From NCBI GenBank assembly GCA_903904515.1, contig CAIVCR010000050.1, positions 1 through 57,416 of the forward strand: 57,416 bases of DNA. The letters are read 5' to 3'. The stretch is from an uncultured Bacteroidia bacterium. Its GTDB lineage: Bacteria > Bacteroidota > Bacteroidia > Bacteroidales > Prolixibacteraceae. Under the pieces are notes generated by a model. It saw nothing but the letters and a program-made list of their open reading frames with translations. It made no database searches and was not told where the DNA came from. Positions 27,101 to 34,073 of the stretch are shown here, in pieces (positions within the stretch are counted from its first letter, which is position 1; every line of letters starts with the position of its first letter). The position numbers and the translations under genes were made by a program.

Positions 27101-27411
27101 ACCGAAAACCGGGAATAGTCGTGAAGAATAAGTTTCAGGATTTTGGCGGCGGTGATTTGTATCTGATCTTCAGACAGCCCGAACTCAGCTTTGAGAAATT
27201 CGAGATGTCCTGAAGACTTTCCGGAAGCCAAAGAATCAAGGTCTTTCAAAATCCGGTCTTTCATCTCTGCGGTAGCCTTATTGGTAAAGGTCACGGCCAG
27301 GATATTTTTATAGGCTGCGGGGCGCTGGAAAACCATCTTCAGGTATTCGCGCACAATCCGGAATGTCTTTCCGGAACCTGCCGAAGCTTTATAGATTTCA
27401 AGTGAGGGCAT
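24106..27411 (-). CDS. UvrD-family helicase-nuclease, RecB/AddA-like
   Basis: The 1101 residues comprise a superfamily 1A helicase plus a C-terminal nuclease. Walker A is YKASAGSGKTFRI at about residue 8, motif II is DEFQDTSRLQW, motif IV/V includes LTIHKAKGLEF, and motif VI is LLYVAFTRAVNSL. The end has the PD-(D/E)XK pattern (RPDRVMIRE followed by IVVDYKTGE), as in AddA and RecB. Such enzymes resect double-strand ends for RecA-mediated repair. The partner AddB-like subunit, often adjacent in this phylum, is not seen on either side. The start ATG at 27411 leaves Walker A at the expected N-terminal position. Confidence 0.93.
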   Translation of the reverse strand: MPSLEIYKASAGSGKTFRIVREYLKMVFQRPAAYKNILAVTFTNKATAEMKDRILKDLDSLASGKSSGHLEFLKAEFGLSEDQIQITAAKILKLILHDYSRFSVSTIDSFFQRVIRAFSREMRLNASYRTELDAQMVLEEAVDRLFLEIDTNPGLRSWMLEYADENLREGRNWNFREDLTGRGKEIFKEEFKLFSEPLLLKLADKSYLTRYNQQLRKVLDDYEQSMIAIGKQGLVIIAAQGLTTEQFKYGKSSFANHFNKLAEGNLALPGSRTLDACDNLESWYKATDSPDLKHRIDAVYEAGLNNLLYRSIELMKTEGILANTAKAILANLFSFGLLTDIALKVQEVSKEKNLILLNDSTQLLRKVISGSDSPFVYEKMGSVYRNFMLDEFQDTSRLQWHNFKPLIENSLSEGNRNIIVGDVKQSIYRWRNGDWNLLSTQIEKDLAAFGTSVVALDTNWRSTKKVIDFNNIMFRESSRLLNADFESSLTGSGHTFEEFPGMKGIIERAYSDHYQNYSGKVQAEGYVRVQFIEAEDTRKKGEYRDLAIANLISQLEIVQGNGVRPADIAILVRGKSEGAMVARALLDRKITNPESPFCYDVISNDSLIVGQSPVVRFILNFFTLFANGNNDIVKADLIYGYFNYLFPLISGVESQVENDQLHSWFSINQELPELFKPWFTTSGNDLFEQTLLSLPLFELASRIAADFGLNKIKGELVYLEAFLDLVLQYGRDESGGIAGFLDWWEGVGNTRTVTLSEGQNAISILTIHKAKGLEFHTVMVPFCDWEIVPQGTKAPYLWCHPEQAPFDQLDLVLVRYGSGLQQTLFSGAYFKEMLYSSVDNLNLLYVAFTRAVNSLFVFCPYTSKLNNPYKSVSSLVQGVIENFPLLDSLDREKYSDLREFWNPETKIVEIGELKKVIYSAKSAVSANREFEGLILAGKDERLKLRIHGDTYFDLYDSLKSEKIGHGKLMHELFEKIETVADVSSSIKRVLSEGKIDTPTAVEYEKLIFLVLDKEPFCSWFNGEWRVLNERDILRGKEKRHRPDRVMIRENQLIVVDYKTGERSESHHAQVRDYMNDFIKMGYIQPKGYLWYLSENELVEIN

Positions 27412-27417
27412 TGAGGG

Positions 27418-27490
27418 GAATGAAAGAATGAAAAATGAAAAAATTAAGAATGAAAGAATTAAGAATAAGAATTAAGAATGAAGAATGAAG
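27418..27490. repeat. AATGAAAGAATTAAG-type tandem repeat
   Basis: Imperfect units of GAATGAAAAATGAAAAAATT / AAGAATTAAGAATGAAG fill the whole gap between the helicase-nuclease start and the AlaX stop. They are the reverse-complement family of the 17650-17696 tract. Confidence 0.6.
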
Positions 27491-27494
27491 GGAT

Positions 27495-27929
27495 TTAGTT
27501 ACTTAATTTAAATCGAATCCTTAAAATTCCATTTTCATGCGAAGTGGAGATCAGTTGAAAAGTGCCGATTTCAGAGCTGTTGGCAACATGAGGACCAATG
27601 CAGGGACATGCATCATAATCACCAATAGTAACGATCCGGATTTCTTCACCTGAATCTTCGGGAAGCCGGGTTAGATTGAATTTTTCGGCAGCTTCTGCTA
27701 AGGTAAGAAAATGTTCCTTAACATCCAGATTCATTCCAATTATCTCATTAACAGTGCTGACCAGTTCAACCTCTTCGTCACCATCAAGGGGACGGTCGAA
27801 CCGATAGTCGCACTTTGATTTTTTCTTTTCAATATGACTCGAAAAAGATCTTTCGCAGTCAAACATTCGGACCATGGTCTGATTCAGGATGTGTTCTGCC
27901 GTATGCATTGGGGGATCGTAGCTCTTCAT
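27495..27929 (-). CDS. stand-alone alanyl-tRNA editing protein (AlaX type)
   Basis: The 144 residues correspond to the editing (second additional) domain of AlaRS/ThrRS. The two zinc motifs are visible: HTAEHILNQ (HxxxH) near residue 10 and CIGPHV (CxxxH) near 108. Free-standing AlaX proteins hydrolyse Ser-tRNA(Ala) or Gly-tRNA(Ala) that AlaRS charged wrongly. The small size matches type I AlaX, which lacks the N-terminal glycine-rich motif region. It starts about 90 bases from the divergent ECF sigma gene and stops at a repeat tract before the helicase-nuclease. Family assignment is good; which misacylated tRNA is edited is not known. Confidence 0.85.
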   Translation of the reverse strand: MKSYDPPMHTAEHILNQTMVRMFDCERSFSSHIEKKKSKCDYRFDRPLDGDEEVELVSTVNEIIGMNLDVKEHFLTLAEAAEKFNLTRLPEDSGEEIRIVTIGDYDACPCIGPHVANSSEIGTFQLISTSHENGILRIRFKLSN

Positions 27930-27957
27930 TGTTAAATCAGTTTTTTGTTAAAAGTAT

Positions 27958-27965
27958 CAAAATTA
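27958..27965 (-). promoter_or_regulatory. candidate -7 box for the AlaX-type gene
   Basis: The minus strand reads TAATTTTG, matching TAnnTTTG, 29 bases before the ATG of the editing protein. It is adjacent to the candidate sigma promoter on the other strand. Confidence 0.4.
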
Positions 27966-27967
27966 AT

Positions 27968-27992
27968 GCAACAAAGAATGCATAACTTCGTC
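27968..27992 (+). promoter_or_regulatory. candidate ECF-type promoter upstream of the sigma gene
   Basis: GCAAC at 27968-27972 and CGTC at 27989-27992 are separated by 16 bases. An AAC-containing -35 and a CGTC -10 at about this spacing are the usual ECF sigma pattern. If real, this would let the sigma factor drive its own operon. The match is short and could be chance. Confidence 0.3.
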
Positions 27993-28015
27993 CTTTACAC
28001 AGAAAACAAAAAAAG

Positions 28016-28594
28016 TTGGGAAAAAAGTACTTCAATATTCACCAGGATTTGCTCGACCGTTGCCAGGAAGGTGACCAACAGGCACAATTTGAGATCTACC
28101 GGCTCTATTACAAGTCGATGTACAACTCAAGCCTGAGAATTGTGGGTGTAGCTGAAGAGGCGGAGGATATTATGCAAGAGTCGTTTCTGACCGCCTTCAG
28201 GAAGCTTAAGGGTTACAGCGGTGAAGTAAGCTTTGGTTCCTGGCTGAAAAAGATCGTGATCAACCGTTCGTTGGATATTTTGCGAAAAAGAAAGGTGCTC
28301 TTTGAAGAACTTCATGCGGAACTTCCGGTCGTTGATGATCCGGAACCTGAAGCAGATTCGGTAACCGTGGAGGAGGTAAAAACAGCAATCAATCAACTTT
28401 CAGATGGTTACAGGACAATCTTATCGCTGATCCTGCTGGAGGGATACGATCATGAAGAGGTAAGTGAAATTCTGGGAATCAAAAATGTCACCTCCAGGAC
28501 ACAATTTTCCCGGGCACGACAGAAACTCAGGGAGATCCTGATTGAGAACAGAAAAAAACAGATGAAGGAGGATATTTATGGATATATGGGATAA
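28016..28594 (+). CDS. ECF-type RNA polymerase sigma factor
   Basis: The 192 residues carry sigma-70 region 2 (about 15-85: RLYYKSMYNSSLRIVGVAEE, EDIMQESFLTAFRKL, then FGSWLKKIVINRSLDILRKR) and region 4 (about 120-175: LSDGYRTILSLILLEGYDHE and VSEILGIKNVTSRTQFSRAR). This is the usual two-domain ECF layout. The likely start is TTG at 28016: an in-frame stop lies at 27983 and no ATG occurs before region 2. Rare-codon initiation may keep levels low. The downstream gene overlaps by 17 bases and encodes a membrane protein that is probably the anti-sigma factor. The third gene is a DUF4097 surface protein, a plausible target of the same operon. Confidence 0.92.
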   Translation: MGKKYFNIHQDLLDRCQEGDQQAQFEIYRLYYKSMYNSSLRIVGVAEEAEDIMQESFLTAFRKLKGYSGEVSFGSWLKKIVINRSLDILRKRKVLFEELHAELPVVDDPEPEADSVTVEEVKTAINQLSDGYRTILSLILLEGYDHEEVSEILGIKNVTSRTQFSRARQKLREILIENRKKQMKEDIYGYMG

Positions 28595-29129
28595 AATAGT
28601 CACCGAAAAAAGGGATGAATTTGAGGAGGAACCTGATCAGGGACATTTTGACCGGTTCGCGGTAAAACTCAAGCAATCAAAACCGATCCGCAAAGGGATG
28701 CACTTCACAGCCTTCCTGAAAGTTGCAGCTGTTCTGATCATTATCCTGATCTCGGCTGATCTGGTGATCCGGTTCCGTGACCAAAAAACTGATGCTAAGC
28801 AGGCGCAGGTGATCAAAACCGATCTGGGAGAAGCGACCTTTTACTATACCAGAAAGATCAACAGTGGGATCCGCGACCTGGAGAAAATGGCCGGAGAGGG
28901 GATCGGATCAAAAAAGGAAATAGTGCAGATTAAGCATGAATTATCAGAAATGGACAGTTTGTTTGTCAATTTACAACATGAATACACTGCAAATCCAAAT
29001 GACGAACGGATCATCAACGCAATGATCGAATATTATCAAACCAAGCTAGATATCGTGAATACTATAAAAACAGATTTGGAAAACGTAAAAAATTTAAAAA
29101 GAGAAGATCATGAAAACCCTGAAATTTAA
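28578..29129 (+). CDS. membrane protein, probable anti-sigma factor
   Basis: The 183 residues have a charged cytoplasmic N-terminus of about 48 residues (MDIWDKIVTEKRDEFEEEPD onward), one membrane helix (LKVAAVLIIILISADLVIRF, about 50-70), and a periplasmic helical domain. That domain starts with the YYTRKINSGIRDLEKMAGEG segment and ends in a long predicted coiled stretch. I see no zinc-binding HxxxCxxC motif, so it is not a classical ZAS anti-sigma. The role is inferred from its 17-base overlap with the ECF gene and from its topology. The next gene overlaps its end by 20 bases. Similar unnamed single-helix proteins follow ECF factors in many Bacteroidota. Confidence 0.75.
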   Translation: MDIWDKIVTEKRDEFEEEPDQGHFDRFAVKLKQSKPIRKGMHFTAFLKVAAVLIIILISADLVIRFRDQKTDAKQAQVIKTDLGEATFYYTRKINSGIRDLEKMAGEGIGSKKEIVQIKHELSEMDSLFVNLQHEYTANPNDERIINAMIEYYQTKLDIVNTIKTDLENVKNLKREDHENPEI

Positions 29130-30138
29130 TATCTTAATACTGTTGACACTGGTGGTTTCACTTAATGTCAATGCAGCAAGAGTATCAAAGAAGGTTTACA
29201 AAAGCTTTCCTGTCAACAGCGTTCAAAAACTTGAGCTGAATAATAAATACGGGAATATCTACATTGAAAATAACCGCACTGACTCAGTGATTGTTTCTGC
29301 CGATATCTGGGTGGAGGGATCATCTGACCGGGCACAACGGTTATTGAATTGTATTAGTGTCAGTGTTAATCAAAGTGGCAGTACTGTTATCGCAACCACG
29401 AATATTGAAAATATGAACAACGGGAATAACGAATTCAGTATCGATTACCACATCGCAATACCGGCTGACCGCGATCTGGCAGTGGTCCAGAAATACGGAA
29501 CTGTTAATATGAAGGATCTGACAGGGAAAGGAAGTTTTGAAATCAAATACGGGGAACTTAACGGGCAAAAATTGCTTTCACCGGAGCTTTCGATGGATGT
29601 AGCTTACAGCAAGGTCAATTTGGAGACCGTTAAAGACCTCACCCTTTCGTTGCGTTACTCAAAACTCAAACTCGGCTCAGGGAAGAATCTCACCTTTGAA
29701 ACCCGCTATTCGGGATTGAGTATTGAGGAGTGCAATCAGCTTGTAGCCGATTCAAAATACGATAATTACTCCCTCGAAACTCTAAATGATTTAACCTTTA
29801 ATGCGATGTATACCGGATGTAAGATTGAGAAACTGAACAAAAAACTCAATCTCATAAACGGATATGGGGGTTTTACGGTAAAGGGAATACCCTCCGGATT
29901 TGAAAGTATCTCCATTGAGAACAAGTATGCGGGAATAAAGCTGGGCATTGCGGCTGATGCATCGTATCACTTAAGTGGAACAGTACGGTATTGCAATATC
30001 GACCATCCTGAAGGAAAGCTAAACAAAACCCGTGAAAATACCAGCTATGAAGTTAATGGGATAGTCGGAAAATCTGAAAATCCAAAGGCCTCTGTAAACA
30101 TCAACAGCAGCTATGGAAATATAAATCTCATGCCCTAA
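29110..30138 (+). CDS. secreted DUF4097-type putative adhesin
   Basis: This 342-residue protein has a cleavable signal peptide (MKTLKFNILILLTLVVSLNV up to NAA). Repeating beta-strand units follow, such as LELNNKYGNIYIENN, VVQKYGTVNMKDLTG, FEIKYGELNGQKL, LTLSLRYSKLKLGSG, YDNYSLETLND and SSYGNINLMP. The recurring YG-x-(I/V/L) turn is characteristic of DUF4097-like beta-helix proteins, often labelled adhesins without experimental support. It overlaps the probable anti-sigma gene by 20 bases, making a sigma/anti-sigma/envelope-protein operon. A bidirectional terminator follows. Confidence 0.82.
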   Translation: MKTLKFNILILLTLVVSLNVNAARVSKKVYKSFPVNSVQKLELNNKYGNIYIENNRTDSVIVSADIWVEGSSDRAQRLLNCISVSVNQSGSTVIATTNIENMNNGNNEFSIDYHIAIPADRDLAVVQKYGTVNMKDLTGKGSFEIKYGELNGQKLLSPELSMDVAYSKVNLETVKDLTLSLRYSKLKLGSGKNLTFETRYSGLSIEECNQLVADSKYDNYSLETLNDLTFNAMYTGCKIEKLNKKLNLINGYGGFTVKGIPSGFESISIENKYAGIKLGIAADASYHLSGTVRYCNIDHPEGKLNKTRENTSYEVNGIVGKSENPKASVNINSSYGNINLMP

Positions 30139-30176
30139 TCATCTGGTTTTAGCTATAAATTCTTAAAATACAAATT

Positions 30177-30205
30177 AAAGAAGTCGGTGCGGAACCGGCT
30201 TCTTT
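30177..30205. terminator. bidirectional terminator
   Basis: AAAGAAGTCGGT and ACCGGCTTCTTT form a 12-base stem with one G-T pair and a 5-base loop, with A and T tracts on opposite sides. It separates the convergent DUF4097 and amidohydrolase genes and can serve both. Confidence 0.8.
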
Positions 30206-30221
30206 GATTTAGTTACTATCA

Positions 30222-31304
30222 CTAATTTTTAACCGAAAGACTATACCATCTGATCGCATTAGTGCGATAAATCTTGTCGACAACCTCCCTGGGAAGATGA
30301 AGACCCTGGAAGGTTCCTTTGAATTGTACCGAAGTTAATTGATCTTCGGAAGTGAAATATTTCCAGTCTTCAAACCAGACCTCATGCAGATTTTTGGTGA
30401 ATTCCTCAATCTTGGGGTTTCCACTATCCTCCTGATCGGTGCCGTATAATAACCTGTCCTGATATTTGATGCAGAAATCGCGGACTTTTTTAAGGTCTCT
30501 TGCTGACTGATACTGCAAATGGCAGATCCGGGCAGCCATATCAACAGCCATATTCGGATATTTATCGAGCCTTTTGGCAAGCTCATCAACATTCCACTCA
30601 AGACTACCCAGATGGCATCCGACAAATTTCAGGTCCGGATGGAGCTCAAGCAAATGATCCCGCGCATTTAACTGCTCTTCGTATGATGGGTATTCCGGAT
30701 GCCGGAACATATGGTACTGCGGATTTTGGGCAAAATAACTGCTATCCCCGCGAACAGTCATCTTATTGAGAGGTAACCAACAATTTAGGGGTTCCCCCAG
30801 ATGGCCGGTGATGGGTAGGTTCTTGCTGATTATAAAATCGATAACCGGTTTAATCAAACTGTTGTCAACCATAATAAATTTGCCATTTTTATCTTTTACA
30901 GTCATCCCGATATTCTTCCAGATCTTCACAGATACCGCACCTCCTGAGATCGCCTTACCGAGATCTGCGATCACTTTTTTGCTCCAGTCAGCGGTCTCCC
31001 AACCGGCAGTATCAAAATGAAAAGTAGCGGTATAGAGAACAGTCTCCGGAAAATTCTTTTTGGATAAAAGGGCAAGGCGGAGTTGCTTGTTGACTGATGC
31101 AGAGTCTGAAACATCAACACAAATGGTAATTAGTTTAAAATTATCTGTTATAGCTTGTCCTTCAAATAGTCCGCGATCACTGTCGATATGAACATGTGTA
31201 TCAATTTTAAGTACCGACTTAAAATCCTCCTGTGAATAATATTTCGACTGACAACCATAGATATAAATGGATATAAAAATGAGAATAAAAGTCTTTAGGT
31301 TCAT
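30222..31304 (-). CDS. lipoprotein amidohydrolase (Amidohydro_2/TIM-barrel type)
   Basis: The 360 residues begin with a lipoprotein signal. A hydrophobic segment ends in YIYGCQS, with the cysteine at about residue 18 as the lipidation site, so it is likely membrane-anchored outside the cytoplasm. The barrel carries metal-ligand patterns: THVHIDSDRG (HxH), GHLGEPLNCW, FVGCHLGSLEW and YGTDQED. These are typical of amidohydrolase-2 enzymes, which hydrolyse or decarboxylate small cyclic or acyl substrates; the substrate is unknown. It converges with the sigma operon and is divergent from the thioredoxin-domain gene, with about 85 bases between starts. Confidence 0.8.
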   Translation of the reverse strand: MNLKTFILIFISIYIYGCQSKYYSQEDFKSVLKIDTHVHIDSDRGLFEGQAITDNFKLITICVDVSDSASVNKQLRLALLSKKNFPETVLYTATFHFDTAGWETADWSKKVIADLGKAISGGAVSVKIWKNIGMTVKDKNGKFIMVDNSLIKPVIDFIISKNLPITGHLGEPLNCWLPLNKMTVRGDSSYFAQNPQYHMFRHPEYPSYEEQLNARDHLLELHPDLKFVGCHLGSLEWNVDELAKRLDKYPNMAVDMAARICHLQYQSARDLKKVRDFCIKYQDRLLYGTDQEDSGNPKIEEFTKNLHEVWFEDWKYFTSEDQLTSVQFKGTFQGLHLPREVVDKIYRTNAIRWYSLSVKN

Positions 31305-31342
31305 TTTTTTGAGTTATTGATGGTGAATAAAAGTAAGAAAAA

Positions 31343-31373
31343 ATTGTCAATTAAGGAGTAGTTCTTAAATTTG
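31343..31373 (+). promoter_or_regulatory. candidate Bacteroidota promoter for the thioredoxin-domain gene
   Basis: ATTG at 31343-31346, 19 bases of spacer, and TAAATTTG at 31366-31373 fit the TTTG-N19-TAnnTTTG form well. The resulting leader would be only about 10 bases before the ATG at 31391. Confidence 0.55.
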
Positions 31374-31390
31374 AAAAAAAATCCTGGACG

Positions 31391-32821
31391 ATGTATCTCA
31401 ATTCTAAATATCTTCTGTTCGTAATACTCGGGTTATTGACACTTACTTCGGTTTCCCGGGCACAATCCTTGCAGATCAGTATGACTCTCGATGGATTGAA
31501 AGACACCAATATCTACCTGGCGCACTATTATGGAAGTAAAGTACTCCGGGTCGATTCTGCACGGCTCGACAAATCGGGAACTGCCAGCTTTAAGAATAAA
31601 GAGGCGAGAACCCAGGGAATTTATGTAATTTACTTAAATAAAGATAATTACTTCGATTTTTTATTGGGAAATGATCAGCAATTCTCCATCCACACCTCCT
31701 TTGTTCCGCAGGCAAAACGTATTTTTAAAGGAGCCTCCGAAACTGAGGCGTTTCAATCCTACCAGGAGTTCCTCTCTTTGCAAAGAATCAAACAGCAGAA
31801 GCTCCAAAAAGAGGGTGAACTTTATAAAAACAATAAGGATTCTCTTAAACTGACCCAATCAGCAATAGATAAATTAAACACGGAGATGGAAAACTACTGG
31901 GTAACTAAATCGGCTGAATATCCCGGAACCTTTTTTGCCGATTTTCTCCGATCAATGATTTATCCAAGACCGCCGGTCTCTGCTATTGTTGGAGAAGGAC
32001 GAACTGCTGATTCTTTAAGGTGGGTTTTTAATTATAATTTCAATAAAGATCATTACTGGGATAATTTTAATTTCGCACAACCTGGGATGATCAGAACCCC
32101 ACTAATTGACAACCGGCTTGACAACTATTTCAAAAGCACACTGTTACAGATCCCCGACTCGTTAATTCAACCTACGTTCGCAGTAATCGACAAGGCGAAA
32201 GCAAATGACGAAATGTTCCGATACATCTCCTTACAACGGCTCAACGCAGCCATAACGTCGGAGGTAATGGGGATGGATAAACTTTTTGTTGCCATTGCTG
32301 AGCGCTATTTCGTTAACCCCAAAGGGACCTGGCTCGATTCGACTGCCCTGGCTAAAGTCAAAGATAAGCTAAAGGTAACCAAGCCAAATCTGATTGGGAA
32401 TCTTGCACCTGAACTTAAACTTCCCGATTCTGAAGGGAATTTTTACAGTCTGCGCCAAATGAATGCAAAGTATACAATCCTGCTGTTTTGGGAACCCAAT
32501 TGCAGCCATTGTAAAAAGATCGTTCCTCAGATTTATAAGGATTTATACCTCCCCTTTAAAGATAAAGGAGTTGACATCTTTGCCATTTGTACCCAGAATA
32601 AAAAAGATGACTGGTTAAAAGCGATCATTGAATATAAACTTCTTGATTGGACTAATGTATGGGACCCCACTGTTACCTCCAATTTCCACACATTATATGA
32701 TGTCTATAGCACTCCGGTAATGTATATTCTGGACTCAACCAAGCACATTATCGCCAAAAGACTCGATGTGGAGTCCTCCGTTAAGTTTTTAAACCATTTG
32801 ATAGAGACAAGGAAGAAATAA
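31391..32821 (+). CDS. secreted DUF4369/thioredoxin-domain protein (TlpA-like)
   Basis: The 476 residues start with a signal peptide (hydrophobic run to SRAQS). An N-terminal DUF4369-like beta-domain follows at about 27-120 (SMTLDGLKDTNIYLAHYYGS). A helical middle of the DUF5106 type comes next, and then a C-terminal thioredoxin-like domain from about residue 335. The redox motif is CSHC in FWEPNCSHCKKIV, and the cis-proline region is YSTPVMYILDS. Such proteins act in the periplasm or at the surface as thiol reductases, for instance in cytochrome c maturation or repair of oxidised proteins. The specific partner here is unknown. It converges with the DUF2752 gene. Confidence 0.85.
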   Translation: MYLNSKYLLFVILGLLTLTSVSRAQSLQISMTLDGLKDTNIYLAHYYGSKVLRVDSARLDKSGTASFKNKEARTQGIYVIYLNKDNYFDFLLGNDQQFSIHTSFVPQAKRIFKGASETEAFQSYQEFLSLQRIKQQKLQKEGELYKNNKDSLKLTQSAIDKLNTEMENYWVTKSAEYPGTFFADFLRSMIYPRPPVSAIVGEGRTADSLRWVFNYNFNKDHYWDNFNFAQPGMIRTPLIDNRLDNYFKSTLLQIPDSLIQPTFAVIDKAKANDEMFRYISLQRLNAAITSEVMGMDKLFVAIAERYFVNPKGTWLDSTALAKVKDKLKVTKPNLIGNLAPELKLPDSEGNFYSLRQMNAKYTILLFWEPNCSHCKKIVPQIYKDLYLPFKDKGVDIFAICTQNKKDDWLKAIIEYKLLDWTNVWDPTVTSNFHTLYDVYSTPVMYILDSTKHIIAKRLDVESSVKFLNHLIETRKK

Positions 32822-32870
32822 GGTGGAAATAAATAGAAATAAAGGGGAAAGGAGACTGATTGACATTAAT

Positions 32871-33281
32871 TTATATTCCTTTATAAATCGTCCAGATCCA
32901 ATTCGCCAGGACGATCAGGACCGCAGAACCAGCGATCCCTGGCTTTCTTAGAAACTGTTCGCTGCGGGTGTAAAAATCAAACAAAGTAGATTTTTTCCAT
33001 AAGATATCACCAAAAATCCAAAATGGGGTGATTAACAGCAATAACAGTAAAATCAAACCAAAGGGATTCCACCTCAAAACGTCTGAAAAATTGCCCTTCA
33101 GAAAGGTCAAAACCGCTCTTGTCGATCCGCAGGATGGGCATGGGATATTAGTCAGGCGCTTAAACAAACAGACTGATGTTTCACCTCCATCCGACGAACT
33201 TCGAAAGTAAGCAATTGAAAGCCAAAGAAAACCAATCGCACAAGTCGCAGATAAAAAAACGTACAACCTGTTTCTGTTCAT
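32871..33281 (-). CDS. DUF2752 membrane protein
   Basis: This 136-residue membrane protein has the DUF2752 signature CPSCGSTRA at about residues 48-56, followed by a conserved W-N-P-F-G segment (VLRWNPFGLILLLLLLI). Three hydrophobic helices are visible: near the start, 72-92, and close to the end. The CPxCGxTRA pattern could bind metal or form a disulfide, but no function is established for the family. It lies a few bases downstream of the TM2-domain gene on the same strand. DUF2752 and TM2 genes are frequent neighbours in this phylum, suggesting a shared but unknown role. Confidence 0.85.
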   Translation of the reverse strand: MNRNRLYVFLSATCAIGFLWLSIAYFRSSSDGGETSVCLFKRLTNIPCPSCGSTRAVLTFLKGNFSDVLRWNPFGLILLLLLLITPFWIFGDILWKKSTLFDFYTRSEQFLRKPGIAGSAVLIVLANWIWTIYKGI

Positions 33282-33285
33282 CTTG

Positions 33286-33623
33286 TTAATAAAGGTATGG
33301 CTGAATTTTCTCCATATTCTTTTGGCGGGTTACACCCATAATCAAAAACCAGTCGACAAGTGTCCAAAAACCCAATCCGCCGCATGTAAGAAGTTTAAGG
33401 ATACCCAATCCGATATCTCCAAAACCATGCGATCGACGCCAAAATGGCCAACCAGGATCGAAATAATCAGGCTGATGGTGGGGTCCTTTAATTGCAATGT
33501 TGAAATCCAAACCCATTTTGATTCATCCAGAGAAAGGAGCCGTTCCCGGATTCCGTTAAGCTGATAACTCTCAAAATACTTTGAGTTTGTCATGATGAAC
33601 ATGTCGACCTTTTGTGCTTCCAT
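33286..33623 (-). pseudogene. TM2-domain protein interrupted by a one-base frameshift
   Basis: The minus strand starts with MEAQKVDMFIMTNSKYFESY and reads to VGHFGVDRMVL, then goes out of frame. Adding one G at the GG run (plus-strand CC at 33419-33420) restores GDIGLGILKLLTCGGLGFW and TLVDWFLIMGVTRQKNMEKI, giving an intact protein of about 112 residues. The restored GxFGxDR, LG and GGLGxWxxxD pattern is the TM2 domain, two membrane helices with a short turn. The family is common beside DUF2752 but its function is unknown. Because the lesion is a single homopolymer base and both halves are well conserved, sequencing error or a very recent mutation is more likely than old decay. Confidence 0.75.
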
Positions 33624-34073
33624 CTCTTTTCAATTCAGTTTTCCTACTCATCTGGCTTTTCGGTAACGCCCCGTTTTTATTAGGTGGTTGCTGGGCTCCC
33701 CTTCAACAAATTGTCTTTATGGTTTAAATACTAAAACATACGATGACTTAACAAAATTATCAAATAAATTTAGTTGAAAAGGGGAATCTGTAACCTATTT
33801 TCCAATTGGACCAAATATTTTGATAATTAGAATATTTTTGATTTATGTGACATTCCCCATTTTACAGGTTATCAAGCAGGAGTCTGCCAATTTTGAGCGA
33901 CCAATCCCTCTTACGCCTGATAGCTATGGTTGAAGAATTTATCTTTATGCCATTTTAAAGGATTATTAATGATATAATTGGTAATTATCCTTTGAATAAT
34001 CGTACCCCTTCAACCGATTTGGTTTACGTTCATGAATCATTTGATTGAATTCAATATGCACATTATGAATAAT
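33624..34073. other. 450-base intergenic stretch, nothing recognised
   Basis: Neither strand shows a frame with recognisable protein content, a convincing terminator or a consensus promoter. The stretch separates the DUF2752/TM2 pair from the three-gene secreted cluster and would hold the TM2 promoter at its left end. Confidence 0.5.

Noticed and set aside
33800..33880. possible inverted repeat in the gap before the CBM9-like gene
   Set aside because: The two similar segments do not pair well when written as complements, so no hairpin is supported.
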